In this document: positions 34,901 through 45,214 of the stretch, in pieces
How the letters are laid out: every line of letters begins with the position of its first letter
Numbering within the stretch: the first letter of the stretch is position 1
Origin: Sphagnum compactum
Lineage: Eukaryota; Bryophyta; Sphagnopsida; Sphagnales
Length of the DNA: 64,000 nucleotides
Assembly (NCBI GenBank): GCA_965153455.1
Contig: OZ234498.1
Span: forward strand, 15,996,001-16,060,000
Direction: 5' to 3'
Position numbers and translations under genes: made by a program
The notes under the pieces: generated by a model
Told to the model about the DNA's origin: nothing
Database searches by the model: none
Seen by the model: only the letters and a program-made list of their open reading frames with translations

Positions 34901-36699
34901 TGTTAGAGGATAATCAAGGAGCCTTGGAGGACTTTGACAAGGCTGATGTTCTTGAACCAAACAATGCATTCACTTTGCGAAGCCGTGGAGATGCCAAAAG
35001 GTTGCTAGAGGATTATCAAGGAGCTTTGGAGGATTTTGACAAGGCTGATGTTCTTGAACCAAACAATGCATTCACTTTGCAACATCGTGGAGATGTCAAA
35101 AAGATGTTAGAGGACAATCAAGGAGCCTTGAAGGACCTTGACAAGGCTGATGTTCTTGAACCAAACAATGCATTCACTTTGCAAAGCCGTGGAGATGCCA
35201 AAATGTTGCTAGGGGATTATCAAGGAGCTTTGGAGGACCTTGACAAGGCTGACGTTCTTGAACCAAACAATGCATTCACTTTGCAACTTCGTGGAGATGT
35301 CAAAAAGATGTTAAAAGACAATCAAGGAGCCTTGGAGGACCTTGACAAGGCTAATGTTCTTGAACCAAACAATGCATTCACTTTGCTAAGTCGTGGAAAT
35401 GTTAAAAGGTTGTTGGCGGATTGTCAAGGAGCCTTGGAGGACTTTGACAAGGCTGATGTTCTTGAACCAAACATTGCATACACTTTACTTCGTCGTGGAA
35501 ATGTCAAAAGGATGTTGAAAGATTATCAAGGAGCCTTGGAGGACCTTGACAAGGCTGATGTTTTTGAACCAAACAATGCATCCACTTTGCGAAGCCATGG
35601 AGATGTGAAAAGGATGTTGAAAGATTATCAAGGAGCTTTGGAGGACCTTGACAAGGCTGATGTTCTTGAACCAAACAATGCATTCACTTTGGGAAGCCGC
35701 GGAGAAGTCAAAAAGATGTTAGAGGACTTTCAAGGAGCCTTGGAAGACCTTGACAAGGCTGATGTTCTTGAACCAAACTATGCAACCATTTTGAGAATCC
35801 GTGGAGATGTCAAAAGGATATTGAAGGATCATCAAGGAGCCTTGGAGGACTTTGACAAGGCTAATGTTCGTGAACCAAATAATGCATTCACTTTGCAACG
35901 TCGTGGAGATGTCAAAAAGATGTTAAAGGACGATCAAGGAGCCTTGGAGGACCTTGACAAGGCTAATGTTCTTGAACCAAACAATGCAGTCACTTTGCGA
36001 AGCCGTGGAGATGCCAAAAGGTTGTTAGAGGATTATCAAGCAGCTTTGGAGGACTTTGACAAGGCTGATGTTCTTGAACCAAACAATGCATTCACTTTAC
36101 AACGTCGTGGAGATGTCAAAAAGGTGTTAAAGGACAATCAAGGAGCCTTGGAGGACCTTGACAAGGCTAATGTTCTTGAACCAAACAATGCATTCACTTT
36201 GCTAAGTCGTGGAAATGTTAAAAGGTTGTTGGCAGATTGTCAAGGAGCCTTGGAGGACTTTGACAAGGCTGATGTTCTTGAACCAAACAATGCATTCACT
36301 TTGCGAAGCCGTGGAGATGCCAAAAGGTTGCTAGAGGATTATCAAGGAGCTTTGGAGGACTTTGACAAGGCTGATCTTCTTGAACCAAACAATGCATTCA
36401 CTTGGCAAAGCCGTGGAAAGGTTAAAATGATGTTGAAGGATTTTCAAGGAGGCTTGGAGGCCCTTGACAAGGCTAATGTTCTTGAACCAAACAATGCACA
36501 CACTTTGCAAGTTCGTGGAATTGCTAAAAGGTTGTTGGCGGATTGTCAAGGAGCCTTGGAGGACCTTGACAAGGCTGATGTTCTTGAACCAAACGATGCA
36601 TTGACTTTAATAAATCATGCCCACGCAAATTGGAGTTTGAATAATTATCAAATTGCATTGGAGACTGTGAAAAAGGTTCATGTTCTTGAACCAAATGAT
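31906..36699 (+). repeat. Coding tandem array: 47 TPR units of exactly 102 bp
   Basis: Units start at 31,906 + 102(n-1). All 47 are exactly 102 bp, with no indel across 4,794 bp, each encoding 34 residues. Each unit shows the TPR signature: Leu at 4, Gly at 8, Tyr/Asp/Asn at 17, Ala at 20, Leu/Phe at 24, Ala at 27 and Pro at 32 (GALEDLDKADVLEPNN core). Two sub-types roughly alternate: QRRGDVKKMLEDD/NQ and RSRGDVKRMLKDYQ. Unit 47 and the partial unit 48 (36,700-36,770) are diverged, as expected at the boundary with the kinase. Nearly identical DNA between units points to recent expansion or homogenisation. Confidence 0.95.
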
Positions 36700-38437
36700 C
36701 ATTTGATATTACAAACTCAAAATTGGTTGAAATGGATGTTGACTGAATACCAACCTATGATAGAGTCGTTGCAATGCAATTCGAGTATTCGACTTTTCGC
36801 ATATGATGAATTGAATTTTGGGACACTTTTGGGGAAAGGATTATTTGGAAAAGTGTACGAAAGTCGTTGGAGAGACATAAAGATTGCGGTTAAAGTTTTA
36901 AATCGGAGTGGCTTTCATAATGAAGGTGCAAAAAAATCTTTCACATCAGAAGTGCGCACTTTGGGGTTAACTCAACATATCAATTTGGTTCGACTTTTGG
37001 GCTATTGTATTCAAGGGTTAGACCACATGTTGGTGTATGAATACATGTCGAATAAATCTCTTAATGAATGGCTCTCCGATGACAAGCTTTTGAATTGGAA
37101 CAAACGAGTGTCCATAATTATAGGAATTGCTCAAGGATTGGCATACTTACATCACACATGTAATCCAACCATTATTCATCTTGACATTAAACCAGGAAAC
37201 ATCCTTTTGGATGAGGATTACAACCCAAAATTGGCTGATTTTGGGTTGGCCAAAATTTTAAAAAGCACCGATGAAAATGTGGTATGTGCCTTCCCATTTT
37301 TTTCTTTGATTAATTATGTGCATACACATTATATCTACACAAATATTAATTCAAGTTTTGAAAGTTTTATGATTGAAAATAAATTAAGGTTTCCTGTTGG
37401 TATTGCGCTACCTTCAATGTGGATTTTATGAATTTCAACATGTATATTCTATGATGCAAAACCCATTGAAATGATCCAATTATGTTGTTTGGCAAATTAA
37501 AATACAGAATATTACACTAGCTTCAACTTCCACACCAGGATCATTCGGATATATGGCACCAGAGATTCTACCAGAATCAAAACAAAGACATGTGTCGCCA
37601 AAGTGTGATGTGTATAGCTTTGGAGTACTATTGATTGAACTTGTGAAGGGATCAAAATTCACTTTGGACAGGCTTAAAATTCGCAAATTTATCCAACGAA
37701 CACGAAATATTCACGTGGAAGAAGATGGATTTCAACAAATTTTCAATGTTATAATCAAAAATTCAATTGTGGGGTTTAACAACAATGAAGCCAAATTATT
37801 TTTGCAAATTTCCCTTAAATGCATCCAGGTAATATTCTTTTCCAAATCTTTTATGTTTATCATTCAATTTGTGGTCAAGTGAATTTCAAAAACCTAAAAT
37901 CGTGGGTTAATGGAATGTTTAAAACAATTTGAAATGAATAAAATTGGATTATTCAATAAACATGTAAAACTTCCTAAAAAGGTTTATACATGTAAATGGT
38001 ACATTCAAGAAACCATATTTCACTTGGAATTCTCTTAAACCATTTTCATGTTTGATATATATAGTCAACAAATATCCTATTTTCATGTCAATAAAATGAT
38101 GTTGTCGAATAAAGACATAGGTTTCTTTCAACATTTGTTGTTGAAAGATATGTTCAAATCTTGTCATTGAATATTGAAACATGAACATATGGTCCCATTT
38201 ATTGGAGCATGTGTTGTCATAATTTGATTTCAATGTATAACAATTAATTAATAAACATCTAACTTTTATGACATTTGTTTCTTATAGGAAGACCCAGAGA
38301 AAAGACCAGGAATGCAAGAAATTTTGCAAATGTTGGAAGAATTGAATGGAAAGAAAGACATACAATTTACCAAAACAATCCAAGACTATTTCGATATGTT
38401 ATCAAAAAGACTTGGATCCAATTTCAAGAGGACATGA
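31942..38437 (+). CDS. TPR-array Ser/Thr protein kinase (three coding exons)
   Basis: Exons: 31,942-37,281, 37,508-37,828 and 38,288-38,437, both introns phase 0, giving about 1,936 residues. The start is the first in-frame ATG (A at -3) after the last upstream frameshift; a 5' exon cannot be excluded. Residues 1-1600 are TPR units, a superhelical protein-binding scaffold. The kinase domain follows: Gly loop GKGLFGKV (1631), Lys in AVKVL (1651), Glu in SEV (1670), HLDIKPGN (Asp 1748), DFG (1766), GYMAPE (1794-1799), CDVYSFG, and RP in EDPEKRP (1893). All catalytic residues are present. HLD in place of HRD makes it a non-RD kinase. It looks most like plant receptor-like kinase catalytic domains (LVYEYMSNKSL, GLAYLHH), but no signal peptide or membrane segment is seen, so it is probably cytoplasmic. 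Substrate and pathway are unknown. Confidence 0.9.
36802..37281 (+). other. Kinase N-lobe and catalytic loop, 3' end of exon 1
   Basis: Contains the ATP-binding loop, the catalytic Lys (36,892-36,894), HLDIKPGNILLD (Asp at 37,183) and DFGLAK (Asp at 37,237). The exon ends after GTG at 37,281 before GTATGT. Reading through the donor would give a frame ending at 37,431 with hydrophobic intron-encoded residues, which is not a plausible kinase end. Confidence 0.9.
37282..37507 (+). other. Intron 1 of the TPR kinase gene
   Basis: 226 bp, GTATGT...TACAG, phase 0. Splicing joins DENV to NITLASTSTPGSFGYMAPE, restoring the activation segment. A closer TAG at 37,518-37,520 would put the exon out of frame. 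Confidence 0.85.
37508..37828 (+). other. Exon 2: activation segment and C-lobe
   Basis: Encodes GYMAPE, then SPKCDVYSFGVLLIELVKG (subdomain IX), and ends SLKCIQ at the AG|GTAATA donor. A separate ATG at 37,553 inside this exon is not a gene start. Confidence 0.88.
37829..38287 (+). other. Intron 2 of the TPR kinase gene
   Basis: 459 bp, GTAATA...TTCTTATAG, phase 0. Splicing joins SLKCIQ to EDPEKRPGM, which is exactly kinase subdomain XI. Confidence 0.88.
38288..38437 (+). other. Exon 3: kinase subdomain XI and C-terminal tail
   Basis: 49 codons plus TGA. EDPEKRPGM contains the conserved Arg, followed by a helix (QEILQMLEELNG) and a short basic tail. No clear AATAAA lies within 100 bases of the stop. 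Confidence 0.88.
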
Positions 38438-38439
38438 TT

Positions 38440-38790
38440 CGTATATTTATTATATGATTAAATTATATTTGTATACCATATACCATAATCAAGTATATAC
38501 CATGAAATCCATATAAAATCCATACAAAATCTTGTTATCAAGGGGTGAAAGTCCATGAGTTCAATTTACAAATCCATAAACTTTTTAGTTTTGTAAATTA
38601 TGCATAAAAGATACCTACATCATATTGATGTTTTTTTTTTTGTCAATTTTGTGATGTTGCTCAAGTGGCAATAGTCCATAAATATATTAATCAATTTTGA
38701 CGATGGGCACAATTATATTAAAAGTATCCCCACTAATCGTAGGACCAAATAGTTCAAGACTCCCTAACCACATGGCACAAATCATATTAT
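38440..38790. other. 3' flank of the kinase gene
   Basis: Presumed 3' UTR followed by AT-rich intergenic DNA. The phrase 'ataccataatcaagtatatacc' (38,477-38,498) resembles 4,239-4,262 in copy A. Confidence 0.4.
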
Positions 38791-38799
38791 TTGAAATCC

Positions 38800-39250
38800 T
38801 ATTGGTCAAGTTTTGAAAATGAAAATGCACAAGTTAGGGTTCATTTCCCCTACCTTTTTGTGTTTGACTTTTTCTATTATGTGCACTATTTTTGTTGTTT
38901 CTCACTTAGATGTAGTTTGTGCATTTGCTTGTTCACGTGCAAGGTTCAAGCATTTTGTTGTTGTAATTCCTTCAACAACATAGTGCCTTGAACATGTGTT
39001 GAACTTTTTGTTCGAATTCCCCACCACTAAAACATAGAGTTTGTGTGCCTATTTGCTCTTGCTTTGAACTATCATTGTTCACGTTGGATTTGGATAACCC
39101 ATGGTTATTTTTCAATGCCCATTTCAAAAGCTTGAAAGCTTGTTAGGTTTGTTTGTGCATTATTGAATTTAAGGTTTGTTTTGGGATTTGTTGACAACTA
39201 CTGGATACTTACAATGAATGTAATCTAGTTTCTAGCACATTATCAGAGGC
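38800..39250 (+). mobile_element. Possible LTR with primer-binding site
   Basis: 38,930-39,236 has LTR-like composition and ends ...TTTCTAGCACA, followed directly by TTATCAGAGGCC, close to the TGGTATCAGAGC site used by initiator-Met tRNA in plant Copia elements. No second LTR or pol domain is seen downstream, so it could be a solo LTR or a truncated element. The following open frame (39,254-39,523) has no ATG start and no recognisable gag motif. Confidence 0.3.
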
Positions 39251-39529
39251 CTTGTGAATGATAATGATAACGTTAAAAAGCTTAATAACAAGGATGTGGT
39301 GATTGAAGAAATTAATGGGTTTTTCATATCAAAGATAATAGACAATATGCTAAAACATGGCATATATTATTTCACATTTTATTGTGTCTCCGATATTGTA
39401 GGTCACATATTACGACATAAATATATAGTGAAATCAAACTTGTGGTTTATGCCACTAGTAATAATTATGGTCATAATTCATGCCATTAATTGTGTGACTT
39501 TTAATTGTGGAAAATATAATTAAATATTA

Positions 39530-39900
39530 GATACTTATTGATTTATGACATGGAAACATGTATTTAAACATAATAAAACCATGTTGACAATCTAACTACC
39601 TATTTATTAACATAATTTATCAACCTTGCCTATTTTTAAACCTTAAACAACTTAAACAAACTTATAAAACTAGGCTAGTTAAAACAAATAGTTTAAGCCT
39701 ACGTAGCTTAAAAGTTTAAAAAGGTAGGTACGCATATATAAGTAAATATGCCTAAATAAGTAGGTCAGTAGGGTCTTTTTTTATTGGCTCGTCACAAGTA
39801 ATACTTGCATTTTGAATATAATTAATGCATGTATTATGTGTAGACCAATATTCTTTCATCTATTTATATAATTTACAAAATTGAACTTATTACCAAAGGA
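39530..39900. other. Non-coding AT-rich stretch
   Basis: Includes 'aggtaggta' and 'aagtaggtcagtag' steps like those at 3,270 and 27,840. I see no gene. Confidence 0.45.
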
Positions 39901-40600
39901 TATGGAAAAAAATTTAGTGAAAGGGAAACATTACAACATTATCCCACATCATCATTTGTCCCATACGAAGGTAGCCAACTTTAACCATTTTTTCCATACT
40001 TTGTCCAAATGAAAAAAATTAAAATTAAAACTCCAAGTCATATGTAACTTTTTAAAAACAAACTATCAAATTAGTTGACTAAAAATGCATTTGAATCTTC
40101 ACTATTTCATACATTTGAACAACAATGATATCTTGAAAAAATAAAATAAAATCATAAAATCATTTGTAAATAAACATATTTAAAATCAAGTTGGATTTTT
40201 TAGAATTTTAAAAATAATGTAAAATTAAATATTAATTTTCCTTACCTATTAAACATATAATGAATCAATAAATGGTGTATAAATGTTTTTATGTTTAATT
40301 AAATATCTATATTTAACTGAAAAAAAATATGTAATTTATTTAAAAATAATATTATGTACAACATCTTTAATTTTTATATAAAGTATTGAAATTATGTAAA
40401 ATTCATAATTATTGATTTATACACATTTTTAATGTCATAATTTATATTAAATATTATTATGAATAATAAATTGAACAATATTTTCAAACCACTGAAATGT
40501 GATTTCATATAAATTATAAAATTTTCCCAAGTTGTATGACCAAATATTTTGATAAATTAATAAATAAAAAAAATTAATTAATAATGTTGGATTAAACTCT
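39900..40600. repeat. Diverged relative of the tandem-repeat block at 1,380-2,240
   Basis: Shares, in order, 'tccaaatgaaaaaaatt', 'gactaaaaatgcatttgaat', 'catttgaacaacaatg', 'attgatttatacaca' and 'aagttgtatgaccaaatatt' with 1,540-2,190 and with 44,290-44,560. The similarity is much lower than between copies A and B, so it is an older copy. Confidence 0.5.
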
Positions 40601-41400
40601 ATACTCTTGGTTACCCATTATATGGAAACTTGCAAAACAATGCCATTTTGGGGCATTTGGATTTTTTTTGAAATCATGTGGATATAATTAATAGGACTAT
40701 ATATCAGTATTTAATGTCAAAAAGTTCGAGGAAAATATTCATCAAAATAAACCATTGAGAAAAAATCCCAACTTGAGTGTTTTTTGGTGAATATCCACAA
40801 TGTGGTTCAAAAAAATTTGGAACAGTTCAACATTTTCATTTTTATGTGTAAATTAAATATAAAAAATCCTTAACATATGGGAAATTTTGCCAAAGTTTCA
40901 AAACCACAATATTGAAAGAAATACAAACTTTAAACAAGAGCATAATAGCAAGCTTCACGAAAATTCTATGTTGGAGAGGTTTATGTACTATTTTTTAAGA
41001 TATATTATTGTGTACCATTAAATCCAAGCTAGGTTCAATTTTGTGAACTTAATCTTACACTAAAATTTACATAAGAATTATATAATACAACAAATAGGTT
41101 GTTGCCCTTGTGTAACTCAAATTGCCTACACTTCACAATGGATCCTACGAAATGTTTCATTTAGAAAACAAAAGGGAGCTAGATAGTTGTTTATATTAGC
41201 CTTGGTAAAGTAAAATGGCCTTGCATATAAATATGTCATGAAGGTTCCATCTACAACCCAAACCTACACGTATATTATTTAGAAACTATCCAAAACATCA
41301 CAAACTTCGAACAAATTCAACACCACAATGGTACAAAACCATCCAAGTATAAAAATGCACTCCCATAACACAAATAGTCATATATTCATTTATCAAAAAA
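40601..41400. other. Non-coding AT-rich stretch
   Basis: I see no gene or clear repeat. Confidence 0.45.
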
Positions 41401-41579
41401 CTTCACACCTTGTAGTAGAATGAAAAGGACCCAATTTTCCATCAAATGTGTGAAGCTGCAACCTAGAAAAAGATGCACTCCACCAAATTTACACCACCAA
41501 ATAAATTATTCATCATTTTCATCATTTTACAAGTAATTTGCTACAATAGTTTTGACATGTTATAAGGCACTAAGGATAA

Positions 41580-41990
41580 GCTTATAAACCCTTGCACCAC
41601 CTTTCTACCTATGAAGAGGTAGAATCATAACAAATTTTGAACCTATAACAATATGAATGTAGATAAAGGTTGTGCCTTTGTCTTTCAATAACACATAATA
41701 ATGTTCATTTCTTCTTGATTATTGGTAGTAAAATCCTCCTTATGTTTCATCCCCATCTAGTTCAACAAAAAATCCATAATCATCTAGGCCCTTGTCCTCT
41801 TGAACAATTTCCATGCATTTGACACATTGAAATAGAAAAAAATCCACACATTGAAGACTGTTTACTTTTGCAAGCACAAGAAAATTATCTCCAATAACAA
41901 AGTTAGAAGCTAAAAGATGGGCCAAATTGTTCAAAATTGTTGTGCCTACATTATGACAAAATGTGGGTATAGTTCATTGGTCCACGTTCA
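41580..41990 (-). pseudogene. Decayed minus-strand frame crossing the copy B edge
   Basis: The frame 41,934-41,740 has no ATG at its head but reads coherently (LASNFVIGDNFLVLAKVNS, then FQCVKCMEIVQEDKGLDDYG). After a TAA it continues as GGFYYQ and YYVLLKDKGTTFIYIHIVIG down to about 41,610. The pattern resembles a piece of a plant transposon-encoded protein, but I cannot name it. It crosses the point where the homology with copy A reaches the window edge (41,853). In copy A the equivalent bases 1-83 are followed by a frameshift. Confidence 0.35.
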
Positions 41991-42439
41991 ATGGACCAAT
42001 GAAGCCATTGGATCCCCACTAGGCCTCGTTTAGTGGGACTAGTGAAATCATTCGATGAACATGGACACATTTTGTTATAATGTTAGGTTTGGAAGTCATA
42101 ATTAATATTGAAAACTTAACAAGGTTCCAATGTCATTCGTTTAAATTTACAAACACCATGTTAATTATCAATACAACTATGGCAAAAATAATAAATGTCT
42201 TTTATTTCCAATACGACATTCATTAGTACAAAAATGGGGTGCAGTTCATTAACTTAAAAAATTATAAGACCTTAAAAGTGAAACAAATCCACCCCACTTT
42301 AATCATTTCACCTTGTTAAAGCTATATCATTATAGGGTCACTATGTAATGATCATCATATTTTATATTAATCATGAACATAATAATTACTAATTGAAATA
42401 ATTCATTGTAGTAAATTATTTTTCTTTCATGTCATTTTA

Positions 42440-42833
42440 AATACCCTAAGCTAATACATATTATTTTTCCTTGGGGTTATTTTAAACTATTTTATCTTAC
42501 CTTATTTTCAAAAAAATTTGTTATTTCACATCAAACTATTATACCCTAGAAGGTATTATTGGTTATTTTAAGTTATTCCAACCTAAGATTTTTTATTAAT
42601 AATTTCTATTAATTCATTATATGTCATTTTAACATATTGCAATTTATGTTATTTTAGGCTATCTACCTTAGGCTCCTCTTGGCTATTTAAAGTTGTTCCA
42701 TTTTAGGTTATTATATGTTATTTTCAGTTATTATAGGTTATTTTCAATTATTTAAGTACATTCGACCTTAAATTATTTTAGGTTGTTCTACCCAAATATC
42801 ACATCAAATGTCTTAAGCTATTCCAACCTAGGT

Positions 42834-42840
<7 letters not shown>
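42440..42840. repeat. TTATTTTAGGTTATT-type repeat tract (copy B)
   Basis: Copy B version of 561-860. It includes a 120-bp segment (42,581-42,700) missing from A and bounded by the near-identical 10-mers AGTTATTCCA and AGTTGTTCCA, consistent with deletion in A between short direct repeats. Confidence 0.65.

Positions 42841-42864
<24 letters not shown>
42836..42864. repeat. (TA)n microsatellite, copy B
   Basis: Counterpart of 879-903. Confidence 0.95.
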
Positions 42865-42869
<5 letters not shown>

Positions 42870-43361
42870 TCAAATTATTTTACATTACATTACGTTTATG
42901 TGGATGTGTCCCTAGTTCATTAGGAATTTCAATAATCATTTAAATGAAATCACCGCTAATTCATTATATTAAAAATCTAGTGAATTCACCACATCTTTTA
43001 ATGATTAACAACGAGTTGGTACACATAAGCAAATTCACTAAAAATCAATCAAATTAGAAAATTATCACATGGCATTGATTTTTTAAATTAAATTAATTTT
43101 ATATTTAGGTAATATTATTTCGAGTTTTTAATTTTATATTATTATTTTACATACATGCAATGTTGATTTTACAATCAACAAACACCATTGACCACATGGG
43201 AAGTTTTATCAAGGTTTCTTGAACTTTAAGGTAATAACCCATTACCATTGCCATCCAACCCCTTGTTTACTATGAAACAAATGAGGTGATGATCGGATTT
43301 ATTATGTTGTTTATTTTTATTTTTTGTCAAAAACCAATTTTAATTGTTATTATATTTTGAA

Positions 43362-43900
43362 TACTATGTCCGCAAGGAAAAAAATTAACTTTGTTACAAA
43401 AGATTATTTCCAAGATTTACATGTTTTTAATATTTTAAGGAAAACAATAACTATTTAATCTGACCAGAAATGCATTTGAATATTGTAATTTAATACATTT
43501 AACCAATGAAAATTTGAGGATTTATTCTTTCTTTAACCATTATTATATTTCTCATATTTTTTCCAAATGAAAAAAAATTCATTTCATTTTAGAAGATTTT
43601 TACAAGTTATACATATATTTAATATTTAGAAGAAATAATAAATATTTAATTTGACTGAAAATACATTTGAAACTTACAACATAAAACATTTCAACAATGT
43701 TGTTTTGAAAAAAAATCTTTCTTTCACCACTATTATCTTTCTCATACTTTGTTTAAATGAAAATAATAATTCATTTTATATTTTTTCCTTTGATGCTTTC
43801 ACACATACAAATTTTTTAATAAAATATTAATCAATAATTCGACTTAAAATTCATTTGAATTTTGTTATATAATACACTTCCACATTATGTTTTGAGGGGG
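43362..43900. repeat. Three diverged tandem units of about 190 bp, copy B
   Basis: Same three-unit block as 1,380-1,940, with small differences. Confidence 0.65.
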
Positions 43901-44310
43901 ATTTTTTTTCAAATAACATAATGTGTGAATATACCTTTTTTTAATTAGTTTTTTGTTAGAAAATATTTGATTGTTGATGATAATACATTATATTATATCT
44001 CCCTTCCTATTAAACATATATTTATTGAATATAAATTTTAATTTTAATTTTATTACATTAATTGTGATTAATTCATCTTTTTATGGTTTTTTATAACATT
44101 TTTTCAAGTTGTATGACTGAAGGTTTTGATAAATAAATAAACATACATTTTTAATAAATTCGTATTAATCTATGTTGACAATAACTTGAATAACACAAAA
44201 ATGAACCCTATGATGAATTATTTTGATTTAAGGGTAAATGATTTTATCATGCAATTTTAACATTATGTGAGGTACTAATATTATATATGTAAACTTCTTA
44301 CTTATTGATT

Positions 44311-45212
44311 TATACACATATAATATTTTTGGCATTATAACTTGTATGAAAATTGATTTTGAATATTATTTTCATCTAATTTATTGGAAAGGTCTTTTCA
44401 TTCATGAAAATCAATTTAATGCCAACTATAACATGTTTTTAAAGTTGTATGAGTACCAAATCTTTTAATAAATTAATAAATACTTACATTCAATAAAATC
44501 TTAAATGAATATCTATTTGTACTAATTCATAAATAATTTGAATAACAAAAAAATGAACTTGAATGAAATTAGGCATAAATGATTTCACCATGGGCAAAAT
44601 TGAATTAGGCTAAAACATTAGTTAATGAACCCATTTTACTTTTAAAGCCTCATAATAAAATAACTTTATGAACTAAATAACATGTTTTTTAGTGGTGTTA
44701 TATTTTGGATTTTTATACCCTAGTCTAATCTAGGTTACAATAGCCCATGGTGATGACATTGCCTAAAATAACCTAAGGTACAATAACTTAGAATAATTTG
44801 AAATAACCTAAAATAACTTTAAATACTTGAAAATAGCCTAAGGTAAAATAATTAATACTAACCTTAGGTATAATTGCTTAAAATAACATAGGGTGGAATA
44901 ACTTTAAATAGTTGATAATAACATAAAGTAAAATAACTTAGCATAGCCCGAGGTGTAATAATCTAAAATAACTTTAAATAGCCTAGGGTGGAATAGTCTA
45001 AAATAACCAAAATCATTTTTAAGATGGCATAAGTTGGAATAACAAAAAATAACCTAAGGTGTAATAGTTTAAAATACCTGAAAATAAGATATAATATAAT
45101 AATTTAAAATAATGTAGGGTGAAATAGCCTAAAATAATCGAAAATAATTTACAATAAAAATAACTTATAATAATTTAAGTTGAAATAACATAAAATAATG
45201 GAAAATAATTTA
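44311..45212. repeat. Copy B-only segment with AATAACCTAAAATAA minisatellite
   Basis: About 900 bp absent from copy A. The first part (44,311-44,600) resembles 2,030-2,290 and 40,400-40,600. The second part (44,690-45,212) is about 0.5 kb of loosely repeated 'aataacctaaaataactt'. No gene. Confidence 0.7.
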
Positions 45213-45214
45213 AG

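Noticed and set aside
31559-36549. Minus-strand open frames across the TPR array (for example 31,909-31,559 and 33,144-32,863)
   Set aside because: They are shadows: a 102-bp unit is a multiple of three, so any stop-free antisense frame repeats. The plus strand explains the sequence fully.
31906-36699. Regular repeats as a CRISPR array or satellite
   Set aside because: There are no unique spacers, and the units are contiguous, coding and TPR-shaped.
37282-37431. Kinase protein ending at 37,431
   Set aside because: This frame reads through a GTATGT donor. The missing activation segment and C-lobe are found in the next two exons in the same phase.
37553-37882. Separate small gene starting at 37,553
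   Set aside because: It is exon 2 of the kinase; its ATG is the Met of GYMAPE.
39254-39523. 89-codon open frame after the LTR-like end
   Set aside because: It starts at GTG instead of ATG and has no recognisable gag or other motif.
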